Source of the DNA: Zopfochytrium polystomum
Lineage: Eukaryota > Chytridiomycota > Chytridiomycetes > Chytridiales > Chytridiaceae
DNA: 52,980 nucleotides
Reading direction: 5' to 3'
NCBI GenBank assembly: GCA_025765615.1
Contig: JAIVFJ010000380.1
Location: 1-52,980 of the forward strand
Numbering within the stretch: the stretch's first letter is position 1; each line of letters begins with the position of its first letter. The position numbers and the translations under genes were made by a program. Shown piece by piece: positions 12,301 through 24,058 of this stretch. The notes beneath the pieces were generated by a model. It had not been told where the DNA came from and searched no databases. It saw only the letters and a list, made by a program, of their open reading frames with translations.

Positions 12301-14440
12301 TGTTCGATTCCCTGATTCGGTCGTGTGCTCTACAGTTGACAGGTACTCGCTTCTATTTTCCCAACATCCCGGTGGTTTGCTGAGCAAGTGCTTTCCAGAT
12401 TTCAGGGCGATGAAGCCGATGTTGTCATTGGTTCAATCGTTGCGGACGAAAAGTCAACGACACCGTTCGTGAAGCTGCAAAATCGAATGATTGTCTTGCT
12501 TTCGCGCGCGCGGGTCGGCATGGTGCTGGTAGGCAACACTGGTTACTTTGATAACGACTCGGCCAAAGGTGTGGAGCACTGGAAACGCGCTCTGCAAATG
12601 TTGCAAAAACCGTGCGACGCCGACTCAACGGATACGGCGATCGTCCCGTTCACTGGTATACGGTCTGGGAAAGAGTTGCCGTTGTGCTGTCCGCTGCACC
12701 GTGACGTGCGCAAAATGGCTCGAACAGCCCAGGATGTAAGAGCAATTCCTTGGAGAAAAAAACCCCCCCCTCACTCACCGATTCTCCACTCCCCAGCTCA
12801 AATTAGGCTTTTGTAATGTTGTCTGCGATGCGCTTTTGAGTTGCACTCACCAATGCGGGAAGAAGTGCCACTGGCCCAGTCTCGCTCACAACCAGAAATG
12901 CGAGACGCTCGTCCAGTCTCCGTGCGCGCAACACCCAACGCAACTCAAGTGCAGCAGCGTGTTTGCCAACGTCAAAGCCCAACCCCAGACTGGCGCTGCT
13001 GATTCGGCCGTACAGACGATAAATGAAGCTTTGCTGATGTGGAGGTGCCCCCAGAACGTGAAAGTTCAGATGCCCTGCTCGCACACTATTCAGGTCACAT
13101 GCGCCGAGGAGACGGATTTGTCGATGCAAGAAACGTCGTGGCCCCTTTGCCAAGAGCCTGCCCTTCGCCCGTACATGTATCCTTGCGGCCACGAGCTTCA
13201 GCTAGTCTGTTCAACACTCGCAAATTGGGAGGCGAATCCGTCGCTGGCGAAGCAGTGCAAAAAGACAGTCACCTACACGCCACCCTGCAGTCACGCCAGG
13301 CAGGTTGCGTGCTACTTGCAAACGCAATACGTGGATGGCTCGGCCGCTTTTGTGTGCAATCAGAGGGTGCTTCTTTCGCTGCCGCGGTGCGGACATCAGG
13401 CAAAAGTCCCGTGCACGAAAAAAACGGCGGTGCTTGCGTGGAAAGGAGTCTCGCTCTATTCAGACGGGATCGTGCGCGAGGGAGTCTCGTACGGACCGAA
13501 AGATTTTGCGTGCGACAAGGACGTTGTCTTCTCGAGGGCGTGTGGGCACCAAACGAACATGGCGTGCGGAACAGCGTTTGATCTCGCCGTCAGCGTCGGC
13601 CACTGTGGAGAGAAGGAGTTGATTCTGAACCCCGAATGCGGGCACCCTTTGTCCACGACGTGCCATCAGAAGCGGGCGTTGGAAGCAAATGGTGCGCTCG
13701 CCTCGATTCCACGGCCTGTCATTGTAGTGCATGAAGGGGACGCCAGTGTTTTTGGGCCGCCCTGCGGTGTTGCAATCGCACGGTGCACTGAAATGGTGCT
13801 TTTAAGGAGGAAGTGCTCACACGAGGAGAAGAAGACTTGCGTCAGCGCGAGGGCGCCTGGTGAATGCAACGCGAAACGCACCATGCCACATCCGATATGC
13901 CAGCACCCCATCACGCTCCCGTGTTACTTGAGCGACCTCAAGGGTTGGAAGCCATGGCCGGAAACTTTTACGAATTCGGACAGTTGGAAGGTGTTGCAAA
14001 TGGGCATCTTTGAGGACAATTGGACCGCCAGGCCTCAAGCTATCCCACCATCTCTCAAGCACGTTTTGTCAAACTGCAAAGTTACGGTCGAGTTCCGCCG
14101 AGCCTCAACTTGCGGCCATTCTATTTCGTTGCCGTGCAACCAGGCAGTGAAACTCCTCCAGAACGCTGGTGGCAACGAAGTGCCGCTCCCTCCCTGCAAA
14201 GTGGCCGTCGTGGGTCAGCTGCTGTGTGGCCACGAGCAGACTTTTGAATGCCGAAATATCGCCGAGGCGGTCAAACGTGCTACTTGCAAAAAACTCACCG
14301 CACGGCAATGCTGGAACTTTGAGATTTGCGGACAGACCCTGCAGCAGCCCTGCAACTCGACGGACCTGCCAAAGTGGCTCCGTGTCCACCCGCTGGGTCT
14401 GCGCAAACGCGCACGAGTATCTGATCCCTCAGTGCTCTGA
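6311..14440 (+). CDS. NFX1/ZNFX1-type superfamily 1 helicase with zinc-finger C-terminus
   Basis: A large multi-exon gene. After a Gly/Ser/His-rich N-terminus come an ARM-like helical region (6720-7110 on) and a split SF1 helicase core with every motif present: I PPGTGKSY after the intron 8782-8857; Ia ALSYKNHAIDEFL across an intron; II VLVEEASEV; III IGDHLQL; IV ILTPYKGQ; V STVDRFQGDEADVV; VI LLSRARVGMVLVGN. The VEEA form of Walker B is typical of ZNFX1-like helicases. Between Ia and II (9840-11000) sits a Cys/His-rich repeat region and an acidic linker. From 12836 follow many CxxxxH/C units (CTHQCGKKCHWPS and others) as in NFX1-type fingers. Animal ZNFX1 binds dsRNA and supports antiviral signalling (family knowledge). 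The frame ends at TGA 14438-14440, but coding continues in another frame. Start chosen at the first ATG after the pyrimidine tract. Confidence 0.85.
9845..10620 (+). other. Cys/His-rich repeat insert within the helicase
   Basis: This part of the helicase reads as five or more units of the form GxxYCxxHxC or C...FC..H, for example GSNYCSAHRCQYW, GKVLCSSHACEAPGC, GQIFCEIHACIIC and NSLYCSLHMRVPC, ending with DGSMFCRDHQDY. Spacing of about 35-45 residues suggests tandem zinc-binding modules. It lies between helicase motifs Ia and II, so it would project from the first RecA-like lobe. Two Pro/Ala-rich repeats (APAPA..TPA.APSAALPS) and an acidic stretch follow to about 11100. I do not recognise this as a named domain. 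Confidence 0.65.
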
Positions 14441-14974
14441 AGGTGTGCCCGACTGCTGCCCCGGCTGCGAATCCGACAAGCTGCAGGATGCTATCATGGA
14501 GACTGCAGAGGGGCAATTGGAATTCCAATGCGATCTTCCGTCAGAACTGACGATGCTCGACCGGTCAAAGTACTCGGCACTTGAACTCGAGTTGGACCAC
14601 CAACAATTCGGGCAAATGTACACCGACCTCCTCTCGCGGTTCCAGTCGTGGCGGGAGTCGATCCCAGAGATTTGGCTTCGACCTCTCTACCGTCCACGGG
14701 CGGTCCGGTGGTTCTTGGTGGTACAGGCAACACAGCGAGAAGCGAACTTCGACGTCACTCGGTGGAGCAGGTCCTCGACACTGAACGGCGTCCAGGTGAT
14801 GCCTTGGACGGTTGCAAATATCCAGCATGCCCTTAGGAGCGCAATACGGGCGGAGATTTACCTTCTCGTGGGCTTCGCTCATGTTGTTACGTACTGGTCG
14901 ACCCTGACGACGTTCCCCGGGTCACGCAACCGGCGAAGAGTGGAAACGGGAGTGGAGGCGGGAATAACCCGTTC
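14441..14974 (+). other. Frame-broken junction between helicase and AAA module
   Basis: Coding-like sequence continues past the stop at 14438-14440 but in shifted frames. CANAHEYLIPQCSEGVPDCC, then a helical stretch to about 14665, is open in a frame one base off the zinc-finger frame. From about 14886 (SCCYVLVDPDDVPR) the frame of the CbxX region takes over. No promoter-like gap or clear intron was seen. Downstream, RNMHLKLVG followed by RGYDSV and WEPYALY loosely resembles the last strands of PARP-type ADP-ribosyltransferases, but the catalytic His/Tyr motifs are not convincing. Either several indels lie here, or two genes abut and the boundary has decayed. Confidence 0.4.
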
Positions 14975-17900
14975 GTGCAGGAACAGCGCAATATGCATTT
15001 GAAGCTGGTTGGTTGGACGGACACGCAACGCGCCCGTGGGTACGACTCGGTCCATCAGCACAACCGCAACGGGACTGAATCCTTGACAGTGTGGGAGCCT
15101 TACGCGCTTTACGCCACCCACTCTTTGCGGCTGCCGCGGGAGGTCTTTGAATCGATTCCAGAGCAGTTTTCGCTGGACGACCCACCCAACGACTTCGGTC
15201 CTATTATCATCCAGGGTACGTTTGGTGTTGGACAGAGTGTCGCGAAAGAGAATGTCCCTTCCATTCAAAATCCTGAGGCGTTGAAGCGATTTTCATCAAC
15301 TCGCGTTTCGTCGCTGCGATTCAGTGCCTCCTGGGACGGTAGGCTTTTGCCAGACGGCGCCCACATTGACCCGTCAGTCGAAGGGACGCTTGGCAGCAAA
15401 TTGCAGTTTGCCAACGGGGGCAAGTCCGCATCGGGCGATCCTTTCGCCGGCCTCGAGTACTTGGGCACACTGTCGAGCGCCGTGGAAATCCCCGAGATGA
15501 ATCTGTTCCGTTGCCTCGAGCTGCTCAAACTCAACGACTACGTGGCCGAGGCGGAGCAGCTCTTCCAGGAGTATGCTGACTCTGTGCTGTCCTCTGCTGC
15601 CGCTGCGCATCCCCTGTCCTTTCTCGCGGCTTCTCGCTTGGCGTCAATGTCGAATCTAGAGGGCGAGTCCCGTGATTGCTTGGCAGTCTTTGCGGAGGTG
15701 TATCCCGACCATGCGGGAAGGTGGATGACGCCTGAGGAGGCTGCCGCGGTTGACGGGTCACGGTCCACGGCAGACGCGGCGTCTCTCCCGAAGATGGACA
15801 GCCGTAGGGGAGATGTCACGCCGAGCGAAATGTGGGATCAGCTTAAATCAAAGGAAGGGTGTGCCTCGCCCGCGATGGAAAAGTTACTGGCGCTGACTGG
15901 TCTGAGGAAAGTCAAATCTGCGGCGGTCAAAATATTCAATTCGGCACTGACATTGGAGAAAATGGACGCGACCACGAGAAAGAAGAATGCGATGACGCTG
16001 AATTTTTGCTTCAGCGGGAATCCTGGTGAGGCGATTTATTTTTTTTTTTTTTCAGGTTTGCTTCTTTCCATCCAGAGGGAATCTCTGACATTGTTCCAAG
16101 GAACGGGCAAAACGACCGTTGCACGGCTTTTTGCCCAGATTTTGAAAGATTGCGGAGCTCGGCGGTCTTCGCAGTTCGCTGATACTACGGCACAAAAATT
16201 GAAGGATGACGGCGCGGACGAGTTCCGCAAACTTATTGCTTCGTCAACAAACGGAACCCTTTTCATTGACGAGGCGTATGATCTTGATCCTGCCGGCGAC
16301 TTCAAGGGGAAGCCGATTGCGTCGGAGCTTCTGACTGCATCCGAAAACCTCCGAGAGAGTGTTAGTATTATCTTGGCGGGTTACGAAGGTATACGTCCTC
16401 GAACTGTCACTTGTTGATCCTTTTTGACAAATTTGCCCGCAGATGATATCCGCAAGAAGCTCTACGAGTACAACAACGGTCTCAAATCCCGCTTCGAGGA
16501 AATCCCCTTTGAGGATTTCGACCAGGATGAGCTGGAAACCATCTGGAAGTCCCAGCTGGACGAAAAAGGGTGGACCGCCGACCCTCTCATCAGCGGCATT
16601 GTGGCGCGAGACCTCATCAAAGGTGCCAAGCGAAAAGGGTTTGGTAACGCTCGCGCGGTGCGGTCGCTTATCGAAAGGGCGACAAAGGCAGCGATGGCTG
16701 AAAACGACTTTGACCCCCAGAACATGGAGCTGAGGCCTGTGCACGTCATTGGCGAAGATCCGTCGATAAATCCCAAGGTGCAAAGGATCGTCAAAATGTT
16801 TGAAGAGATGACCGGATGGGAAGCGGTGAAGCAGGCGGTTCGTGAGCTGGTGACGGTGTGCGCCGAAAACTATCAGCTGAAGCTTGCCGGAAAAGCGGAA
16901 TCGCCGGTGCAGCTGAACCGACTGTTCTTGGGCAACCCAGGCATATTTCGTGCTTCTCCTCTACCATTTGTACTTGTTTTGCTGACAGCTCGTTTCCTTC
17001 TTTTTTTTGCGTTCCTCTCTGCCTGTCCCTTCACCCCAAATATCGTTCGCAGGCACAGGTAAGCTATTTCCCTCTCATATTCGTCTGATCGTTGGTTGAC
17101 CTGTCACTTGTCACCACAAAAACTGGACTCAGGCAAAACAACCTGCGCCAAAATGTACGCAACGCTTCTCAAGGAGCTCAACTTTCTCTCCGTCGGCGGC
17201 GTGGTCGAGAAGACCGCCAGCAACTTTATCGGCTCGCACATTGGGGAGTCCCAAAAGAGCGCTTCTAGCATTATTGAAGGCGCGCGCGGGAAGGTACTCC
17301 TCATCGACGAGGCGTACAGCCTTTCGGACGGCCTCTACGGCAATCAGGTGCTCGACGTGATTGTCGAAAAGGTGCAGGGAACCCCCAGCGACGACATTGC
17401 GGTGCTGCTCTTGGGCTACGAGAAGAAGATGTCGGAGATGCTGCGAAAAGCGAACCCGGGACTGGCCAGACGATTTGCGTTTGATTATGCATTCCGATTT
17501 GAGGATTACACGGATGCACAGTTGCTGGTGAGTTTTTGATTTTTTTTTTCTTAGTGTGGCATACATGACACTCATTCTCACTCGTTCCAAATTCATTTTC
17601 GTTTCTTACAATCTTCTGCAGCTAATATTCAACAGAAAATGTCGCAGCCAAAACCTTCGTTTCACCTCTGAAGTCTCGAAAAAAGCGCTTCGAGTGCTAT
17701 CTATGCAACGCGCCCAAGCGAACTTTGGCAACGCGGGTGCAGTCGACAACCTCCTCAAATCGGCCCTAGCAAAAGCATCTGCGCGAATGAGCGGCACCGG
17801 TGAATCGGCCACTGAGATTACGCTGGTCGCGGAAGACATTGAGGGAATCGACCTGGACGGTTCAGAGGACCCGCTGAAGCTTTTGGACGGGCTTTACATG

Positions 17901-18979
17901 GTTGACGAGATTAAGAGGAAGCTGGTTGAGCTGCGCAACGGGATCAAGGTTGCCAAGAGAGAGGGCTCGAGGGTGCCCGACATTGGTCATTTTGTATTCA
18001 GGGTAGGTCCATCTTCGTTCTATAGTGCTTGTTCTGATTGCCTCTACTTCAACCAGGGTAACCCTGGAACAGGAAAACCACCGTTGCCCGCGTCATGGCA
18101 AAGATTCTTTTCCAGCTTGGTGTTCTCCCAACTAACCGATTGAAAGAAACCACTGGCCTTGGTCTGACAGGTGCGGCGGTTCTTCCTCGCTTCCTCCTTC
18201 ATTCTTTTCATGGAATAATACTTTCTCTCGCTCAAAGGGGAGTTTCTGGGGCACACGAAGAAGGCCGTGGAGAACCAGCTTGGCGAAGCCCGCGGAGGTA
18301 TCCTGTTTGTCGACGAAGTACGAGAAATGTTTATCAAAAGTTTTCCTGACATCAGTCACGCCCTCGTTTTCCAGGCGTATGCGCTCTGCAACGATCATTT
18401 TGGTAGCGAAGCTATCACCTCTCTTGTCGCCGCTATGACGGATCCCCAGTACCAACACACGGTGATCATTTTCGCCGGGTACTCACGGTGAGCCTCTCAC
18501 TCTTTGCTTATTCTATTCCAAATGTCCTGACAGTTGTTCCCAGGGAAATGGACGAAATGCTGGACCTAAACGTCGGCATCAAATCCCGCATAAACCACTA
18601 CCTCGACTTCCGTGATTGGTCGCCAGACGCCTGTGCACAGTGTATATTCGATAACGCCAGCAAAGACAACCTCGCGCTGTCCTCGGAACAGGGAGTATTG
18701 GACATAGTCCGCGACACTTGCGCCCGCCTACAACGGTTCCCTGGCTGGGCAAACGGCCGCGACGTGGTGGCATTCTGGAAGTTGGCCTGTTCTCGCCGAG
18801 CGACGCGCATCGTGGATGAACCAGAGGTTAAACGCGCACTGACTGAGGATGATTTCAAGCTTGCGGCAGCGGAGATCCTCAAAGGGCGGGAGCCACCGGT
18901 CGAGGCGGCCGAAATGCCACCGAGGCGGCGGTTCACTTCTGAACACTTGGCACATTTTTCGTCGTTGAGGACGTCATGA
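14975..18979 (+). CDS. Triple CbxX/CfqX-type AAA+ ATPase module (possibly C-terminus of helicase gene)
   Basis: Three tandem CbxX/CfqX (SpoVK-like) AAA modules follow a helical region. AAA1: GNPGTGKTTVARLF split by the intron 16026-16100, Walker B GTLFIDEAYDL, and an R-finger region LKSRFEE. AAA2: GNPGTGKTTCAK assembled through a microexon (17053-17058), Walker B VLLIDEAYSL, then GLARRF. AAA3: GNPGTGK near 18058, EFLGHTKKAVENQLGEA, Walker B GILFVDEAYAL split by an intron, sensor TVIIFAGYSREMDE, and GIKSRINHYLDF. All ATPase motifs are kept. In AAA3 the A4 run at 18074-18077 needs one more A to read GKTTVARV. CbxX proteins remodel partner proteins such as Rubisco in plastids and bacteria; the role of the eukaryotic cytosolic relatives is unclear. 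The open frame begins without a clear ATG, which favours fusion to the upstream helicase. Stop TGA at 18977-18979. Confidence 0.8.
17053..17058 (+). other. 6-nt microexon GCACAG in AAA2 Walker A
   Basis: The upstream exon ends ...AACCCAG at 16940 and the next begins GCAAAACAACC at 17133. Between them, AG-flanked GCACAG followed by GTAAGC supplies exactly the bases needed to read G-N-P-G-T-G-K-T-T. The upstream intron (16941-17052) then has a GC donor and the downstream one (17059-17132) a GT donor. Without this microexon the P-loop would lose Gly-Thr, which is present in the other two modules. Confidence 0.7.
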
Positions 18980-19319
18980 AGAAGCAGGTTTTTTTTTTTT
19001 TTTTTGAAAAGCGGGCCAACTGAAGGGCCTTTGCGAAGTGTTTTTGCACGACCGTGTTCAACAGAGCATAAATCAATCATTTACGGAACTGAAGGCGCAT
19101 GTCGTTTGCCAGGCCGTCCACAGACTTTGCTGATAGACCTTGCTTGGTAGCCTCCTCTTTGCTTGTCTCTCTCCACGTTTCTCCCAACGGTGTCTCTCCC
19201 CACCAAAACCTTCCGATTGTCTATCCGCAGTGCCTTCGCCCCTCACAATTGGATCTTGTCAGAAAACGCAGTGCTTCCATCGCTTCACCCCTTCGTCGTC
19301 TATTTTGTCCACGGCCTTG

Positions 19320-19654
19320 ACTCTTTCGTCTCGTCGCACCGGGCGCGGCGCCGGTGTGGAAAGGACTACTTGCAATCTATAGAACTCGAGAAGGCTTTGG
19401 AGTCCTCTTATCGGCGAGGGAATGGGGCTTGTGGCGCCACACCGCTTTCGAGCGACGAGTGGTTGGACGAGGAAGATCGTTTGGCCGTTGGCGATTGGGA
19501 ACTGCGCTGGCCCGATTACCGTGCTGGCTATGAGTGCTCTTTCGATGTGTCGTTCACGCGAACGGAGAGGAAAATGGGGAGGAAAAGGGAGAGGAGGTAT
19601 CAGCGAATGACGAAGATGATAAAATTGCTGACGGATTCATTCTCCTCGAACTAA
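19320..19654 (+). pseudogene. C-terminal fragment of the F-box/ankyrin-like family
   Basis: The frame ending at 19654 contains ELEKALESSYRRGNGACG, then EWLDEEDRLAVGDWELRW. This parallels the C-terminus of the intact gene at 20155-22505 (ELLEEAFAASCRFGNGACA, then GWLDEEYFLPAGDWGL). No F-box or upstream repeats are present and there is no credible start, so it looks like a truncated copy. 18980-19319 and 19655-20154 hold nothing else I recognise. Confidence 0.6.
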
Positions 19655-20154
19655 CGAAGAACTCTACCCTTTGTCCCTGGTTAATTATGCCTTTTGCGTT
19701 CCGCCGTGAGAGCGATGCCAAATTTTCGAGGCATGCTTGAGGTATGGGAAGGAGGGGTCTGGAGACGTTGCCACTCCGGTCCCGCAACACAGCAATGTGG
19801 AACAGTGTGCGATCGCAGCAATAGATGAAGCTGGGTTGGTTGAGCATCAGCGCAGTCGCTGTGCCCCCCAACTTGGTTGTGACTCACCTTGCCCGTTGTG
19901 AGCTACTCAGTAGAAAGCCAAGCGGCTGCCTTCACAAGCACTCGTACACTCCGCTTCACCACCGATCCCAGAGCCCTCCCCGCTCTCGTCCCCCGAGGCG
20001 ATCAATCGCCTTGAGCATTTGCAAATTTGTACGCAGTACTCGACCGATTTAATTAAACCATTGGCTTCCCCACTCCACACACATCACACAGGGCACACAG
20101 CGCCCGCAGAATCCAGCAGCTACAAGGACAACAGCAGCAGCATCATCAAAGGCG

Positions 20155-22505
20155 ATGGCGACGGCGGCAGCGGCGGAGTTCTGGGCCAAGCTTCCTCGCA
20201 GCGCGCGTGAATGCCAGACGGCGACGGCGGCGGAGGCAACGACGACTACAGAGGAGTCCCGACTCCCCATTGGGACCGCGGGAGCGCCGCCGGCAAACAA
20301 GGAGATCTCGCGTATTCCAAGCGCGCTTTCGCTGCTCCCGCCGGACACTGTTCTCCGCCCCATCCTGGCCGTGCTCCTCCCTGCCGACCTCGTGACGCTC
20401 TCTCGCGTCTCGGCTTCGATTGCCGCCGCCGTCGCCGTGGCCACACAGAACGCAGTACCCGATCTGTCCCGCCCGCCGTCGGAGCGCGAGGCAGCGGCAG
20501 CAGCCATCGGTCGATCCGCCGTTTCTTTTGCCGTCGCGAGCCTCCGCGGGTGCGACCGCGGGCCGGACTCCGTCTTTGACCGCGTCCTCCGCGTCCTCCG
20601 CCTTGACCAATACGCACTCGACCAAGGACTTCCGCCGGCTCGCCCCTTGGCGCGCCCTTTGGCCCGCGTTCCCGGCAGCCGCAATGATTCTCGTTCGCTT
20701 CACCCATTGGTCCCTCTTACTTCTGGATCATGTCTCTTTTTTCGAAAGCGATTCGTGCTACAACTGGAACAGGCGCACGGTGGTCGCGGCGTCCCTGGCA
20801 CTAGCGCATTTCAGTGCATTCGAACCGACCTTACCGAAATGCGGCGATCTCTTTCAGGCGATACCGTTCTGCATTTGGCTGTGGACACAGGCAACTTGAG
20901 TGTCCTCAACGGAATTGCACAGGCGAGACGAGCTTGGACCAAATCATGCGTGCCTGTCAGGACAGGACGTGTAGACGATGAGGCTTCTTTGTAGCAGGAC
21001 CGCTTTCGAGTTGGCGGTAATTCGGGGGCAGCCTAGCTTCAGTGCAGCTCTTTCTGTCAGCCCACACCAACGCGGCGGCGGCTGCCGCACCCACCCTCAG
21101 CCTCAGCGAAAAGCTCTCGGGTCCAACAGCTTCAGCGAACGACGTGACACCACCGCGGTTGTCCCTTGCAACGCCGTTTTCTTTGGCCTGCGAACACAGA
21201 CAGTTGGAAATCGTGCTCGCGTTCTTTGACCATCCCGCCACGTGCCCGCCCCTCCCTGTCGGGGATCGTTTTGTCGATATCGGCTACGATGAAGAGCAGG
21301 GCTTGGTCATTAATTGGTACCCGATGGATGAACCCACAGCACTAAAATCCATGTCTGAGAGATATCTTTCCTTGTTGATGGGTGCATCCGCTGAGAACAG
21401 CGACGTATTGGAGAAGCTGCTGGCCCACCCTATAGTTGTCGCAATGCAAGTCGCCGAGCCGTCTACGCCCATACGGCATTTACCCGATTCCATCGTCGTG
21501 TTCCCACCGCGAGCGGGACTTCTTATGCGCTGCGCCGCACAGAGGGACAACTGCGACTCGTTGCGAGTCCTCCTCGCGTCCATCCACACCACCTCGCCAA
21601 CAACGGCTGTCGACGCCGCCGCCGCCTCCGACCGCGCCTGTCCAACTCTTTTCGAAGCGCTGATGGAAGCGTTCGGGGGATGTTACAACCCACAGGGATG
21701 CAGCACCGGGTGCGCGGAAATCCTTTTGGGAAGCAGAATATTTCAGTCCGTCTTGGAAGTCACCGCCGTGGACCGTGCCGAGCCTGCCGTTCCCGAACGA
21801 TTCGTGGGCGTCCCGGTTGTGGTGTTCCCGCCGTTTGTTCGCGACATCTTGAGCTCGGCCGTCACGAACAACAACACCAACTTGGTCGCCCTTGTCCTCT
21901 CATCAATGCGCACGGCTGTAGCGACCAAGCCGGTGGCAAACGACACTGGCGAGAGCAGCTACGCGCCGTTTTCGTTTGTGATGAATGAAGCGTTTACTGG
22001 CGCTTGGCAGATGAAGAGGTTCCAATGCGTCGAGCTGCTCTCGAACTACGGAGACTGGCAGCCGCCCCTCGCGGCAGAGGCCGTCGTCAAATCGACTCGG
22101 CTGCCCGGCCGCCCCGCGCGCTCCCTGTCGCGTGAGCGGGTTGTCCTCTCTCCGCTGAACGCGCGCGAGATTCTGCGCGAAGCCGCGTCAAAGGACGACA
22201 CGACCGTGTTCGGACAAGCCCTCGCATCGCTGCACACGATCGTTGCATACAGCCGCAACTACCTCTTGCCGGCGGCGGCTCGCCATCCGCCGCTGCTCTC
22301 GGAGTTGCTCGAGGAGGCGTTCGCTGCCTCTTGTCGCTTTGGGAACGGGGCTTGTGCTAGGCTGCTCGTGAACGACGGGTGGTTGGACGAGGAATACTTT
22401 TTGCCGGCTGGCGATTGGGGCCTCGTCGACAGGCCGTTCTCGCAAAGGGAGAGGCGAAGGGAGAGGACACGGGAGAAGCGATTCAGAAAATGTTTTGGTT
22501 CATAA
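20155..22505 (+). CDS. F-box-like / degenerate ankyrin-repeat protein
   Basis: The start at 20155 gives an Ala/Thr-rich leader, then an F-box-like segment, LPPDTVLRPILAVLLPADLV, continuing TLSRVS. Ankyrin-like pieces follow (GDTVLHLAVDTGNLSVLNGI, TAFELA, TPFSLACEHRQLEIVLAFF) across at least two introns, one ending at the CAG just before 21045. The long final exon ends at TAA 22503-22505. It carries three diverged units of about 100 residues, each with V(V/L)xPP...IL..A....(D/N)...L..AL.SLHT...P.L..ELLEEAF...C..LL. F-box proteins recruit substrates to SCF ubiquitin ligases and ankyrins bind targets (family knowledge). Exons between 20600 and 21040 were not fully resolved. Several broken relatives lie nearby. 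Confidence 0.65.
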
Positions 22506-23270
22506 CCGATCCTCCGTTTTTTCAACTGGCGAAAGAACCCACGCTCTGATGTGAGTGCCGACTTGTCCCAAAGAGATCCAGAAAGAGCACTGGCAGCAGT
22601 TGTTCTCATTGCCAAAGCCAGTTTGGACTCACCAAGAAGAGCATTTGGGCCTGAAATGTTGAACTTTTTCGCGACTGATTTTTTAAAACGGCACCCACTT
22701 AGTGACGATATCACTCGTTGCGTTTACAGCAATATTATTTTTGCTGTACGTTTTTCCATGTTGATCGTAGATACATAACTCTGTGAGGCACTTACCACCC
22801 CTTCCCGACTGGAGGACGGCGGCAATTACGGGCAAGGCCCTGGTCGCGGCCCCTCCGCCTCCTCCTCCTGTTCGTCGATGGACCACGCTGCTCACGTCGT
22901 TCCCATGTGATTCTGCGAGGCGGTTCCCACCACCGCCGAGCCGCCTACCCCCTCCATTCAACCTTCATGTCCTTACCATCTGAGCGACGACTCACACACG
23001 TTATCCCCTTGCTTGCAGCCGCTGTCGCCTTTAGTGGCGCCCAAGGAGGCAGCAGGCCCGAGGAATTGGACAGGACCACGAGCGATTTTGATCGAAAAAG
23101 GATTCTATTGGCGTCCGTGGCGAGGCCGCGTGAGATGATGGAGCACATCGGCAGCTGCGCTCGCGCGCTGCCTCCACTGGCCTCCTCCGCTACCACACCG
23201 TTACCGCCCAACCCCGACACTCGCCTCGAGCATGATTCGAAAGTGAATGAAAGTTGATTCGACGGGAGTC

Positions 23271-23304
<34 letters not shown>

Positions 23305-24058
23305 TCTTTCCTTAGGAAAAGGTTCGACACGCATTGTCCACAAAGGAAAAGAATGATGAGCGCAGTGCGGCGCGCGTACCTCATTGCTGCTTTGGTAAAC
23401 CAGCAGGAAGTGTCAGGGGAAATTACTTGTGTGGTACAGTAGCATGCGCGTCCTGGCGCACTGGACCCTGCAGATGGGCAGTCTGCACGGCGCCGTCCCA
23501 ATTACTGGTCAGCTAGGTGGCTCGCCTCTGTACGTTCCACAAAGCCGTTATCTCGTGGTCCGTGGGACATGGGGAAGAAGACCTGTCCCGCCTACGGCCC
23601 GGTGGGGTGTGGTGCTTCTGCGTTCTGCCGGGCTCGTGTTTCAGCTGCTCGAGGGGAAAACTCTCCACCGTGCGGTGTCTGACCTGCTCGTCGTTGAGCG
23701 CTTTCCGGCGCTACCTGGAGGAACGCCTTGGTGACGGCTATGGTTCATATGTACGGTGCAATCTGCCACTGCCGTGGAGGGCGGTCAACCTGTCGACTAA
23801 ACCACGCTTTGGTCAAAGTGGGGTAAGCCTCTTACAAAGTCGCTACACCGGGAGGGGGTCGAAAATACGCTATCCTCGACACTTCTTTTTCCGTAACGTC
23901 CAGGCTCCATTTTTCTCACCGGATTTCCGGGGATTCCCATCACTCTCCCAATCTAGTGCAGTTTCGCTGTTTCGCAGTGGTGTGTTGGCGGGACGGGGGA
24001 AATGTGGAATCCTTCCGATTCCGAGCACGGGGTGCGGTGAAACAATTCATTGACAATA
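22506..24058. other. Intergenic region, no recognisable gene
   Basis: Short ORFs here show no family signature. A 30-nt T run spans 23274-23303. Pro-rich frames at 22800-23000 reflect a C-rich tract. 23420-24050 contains a modest ORF with no motif I know. Confidence 0.5.
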
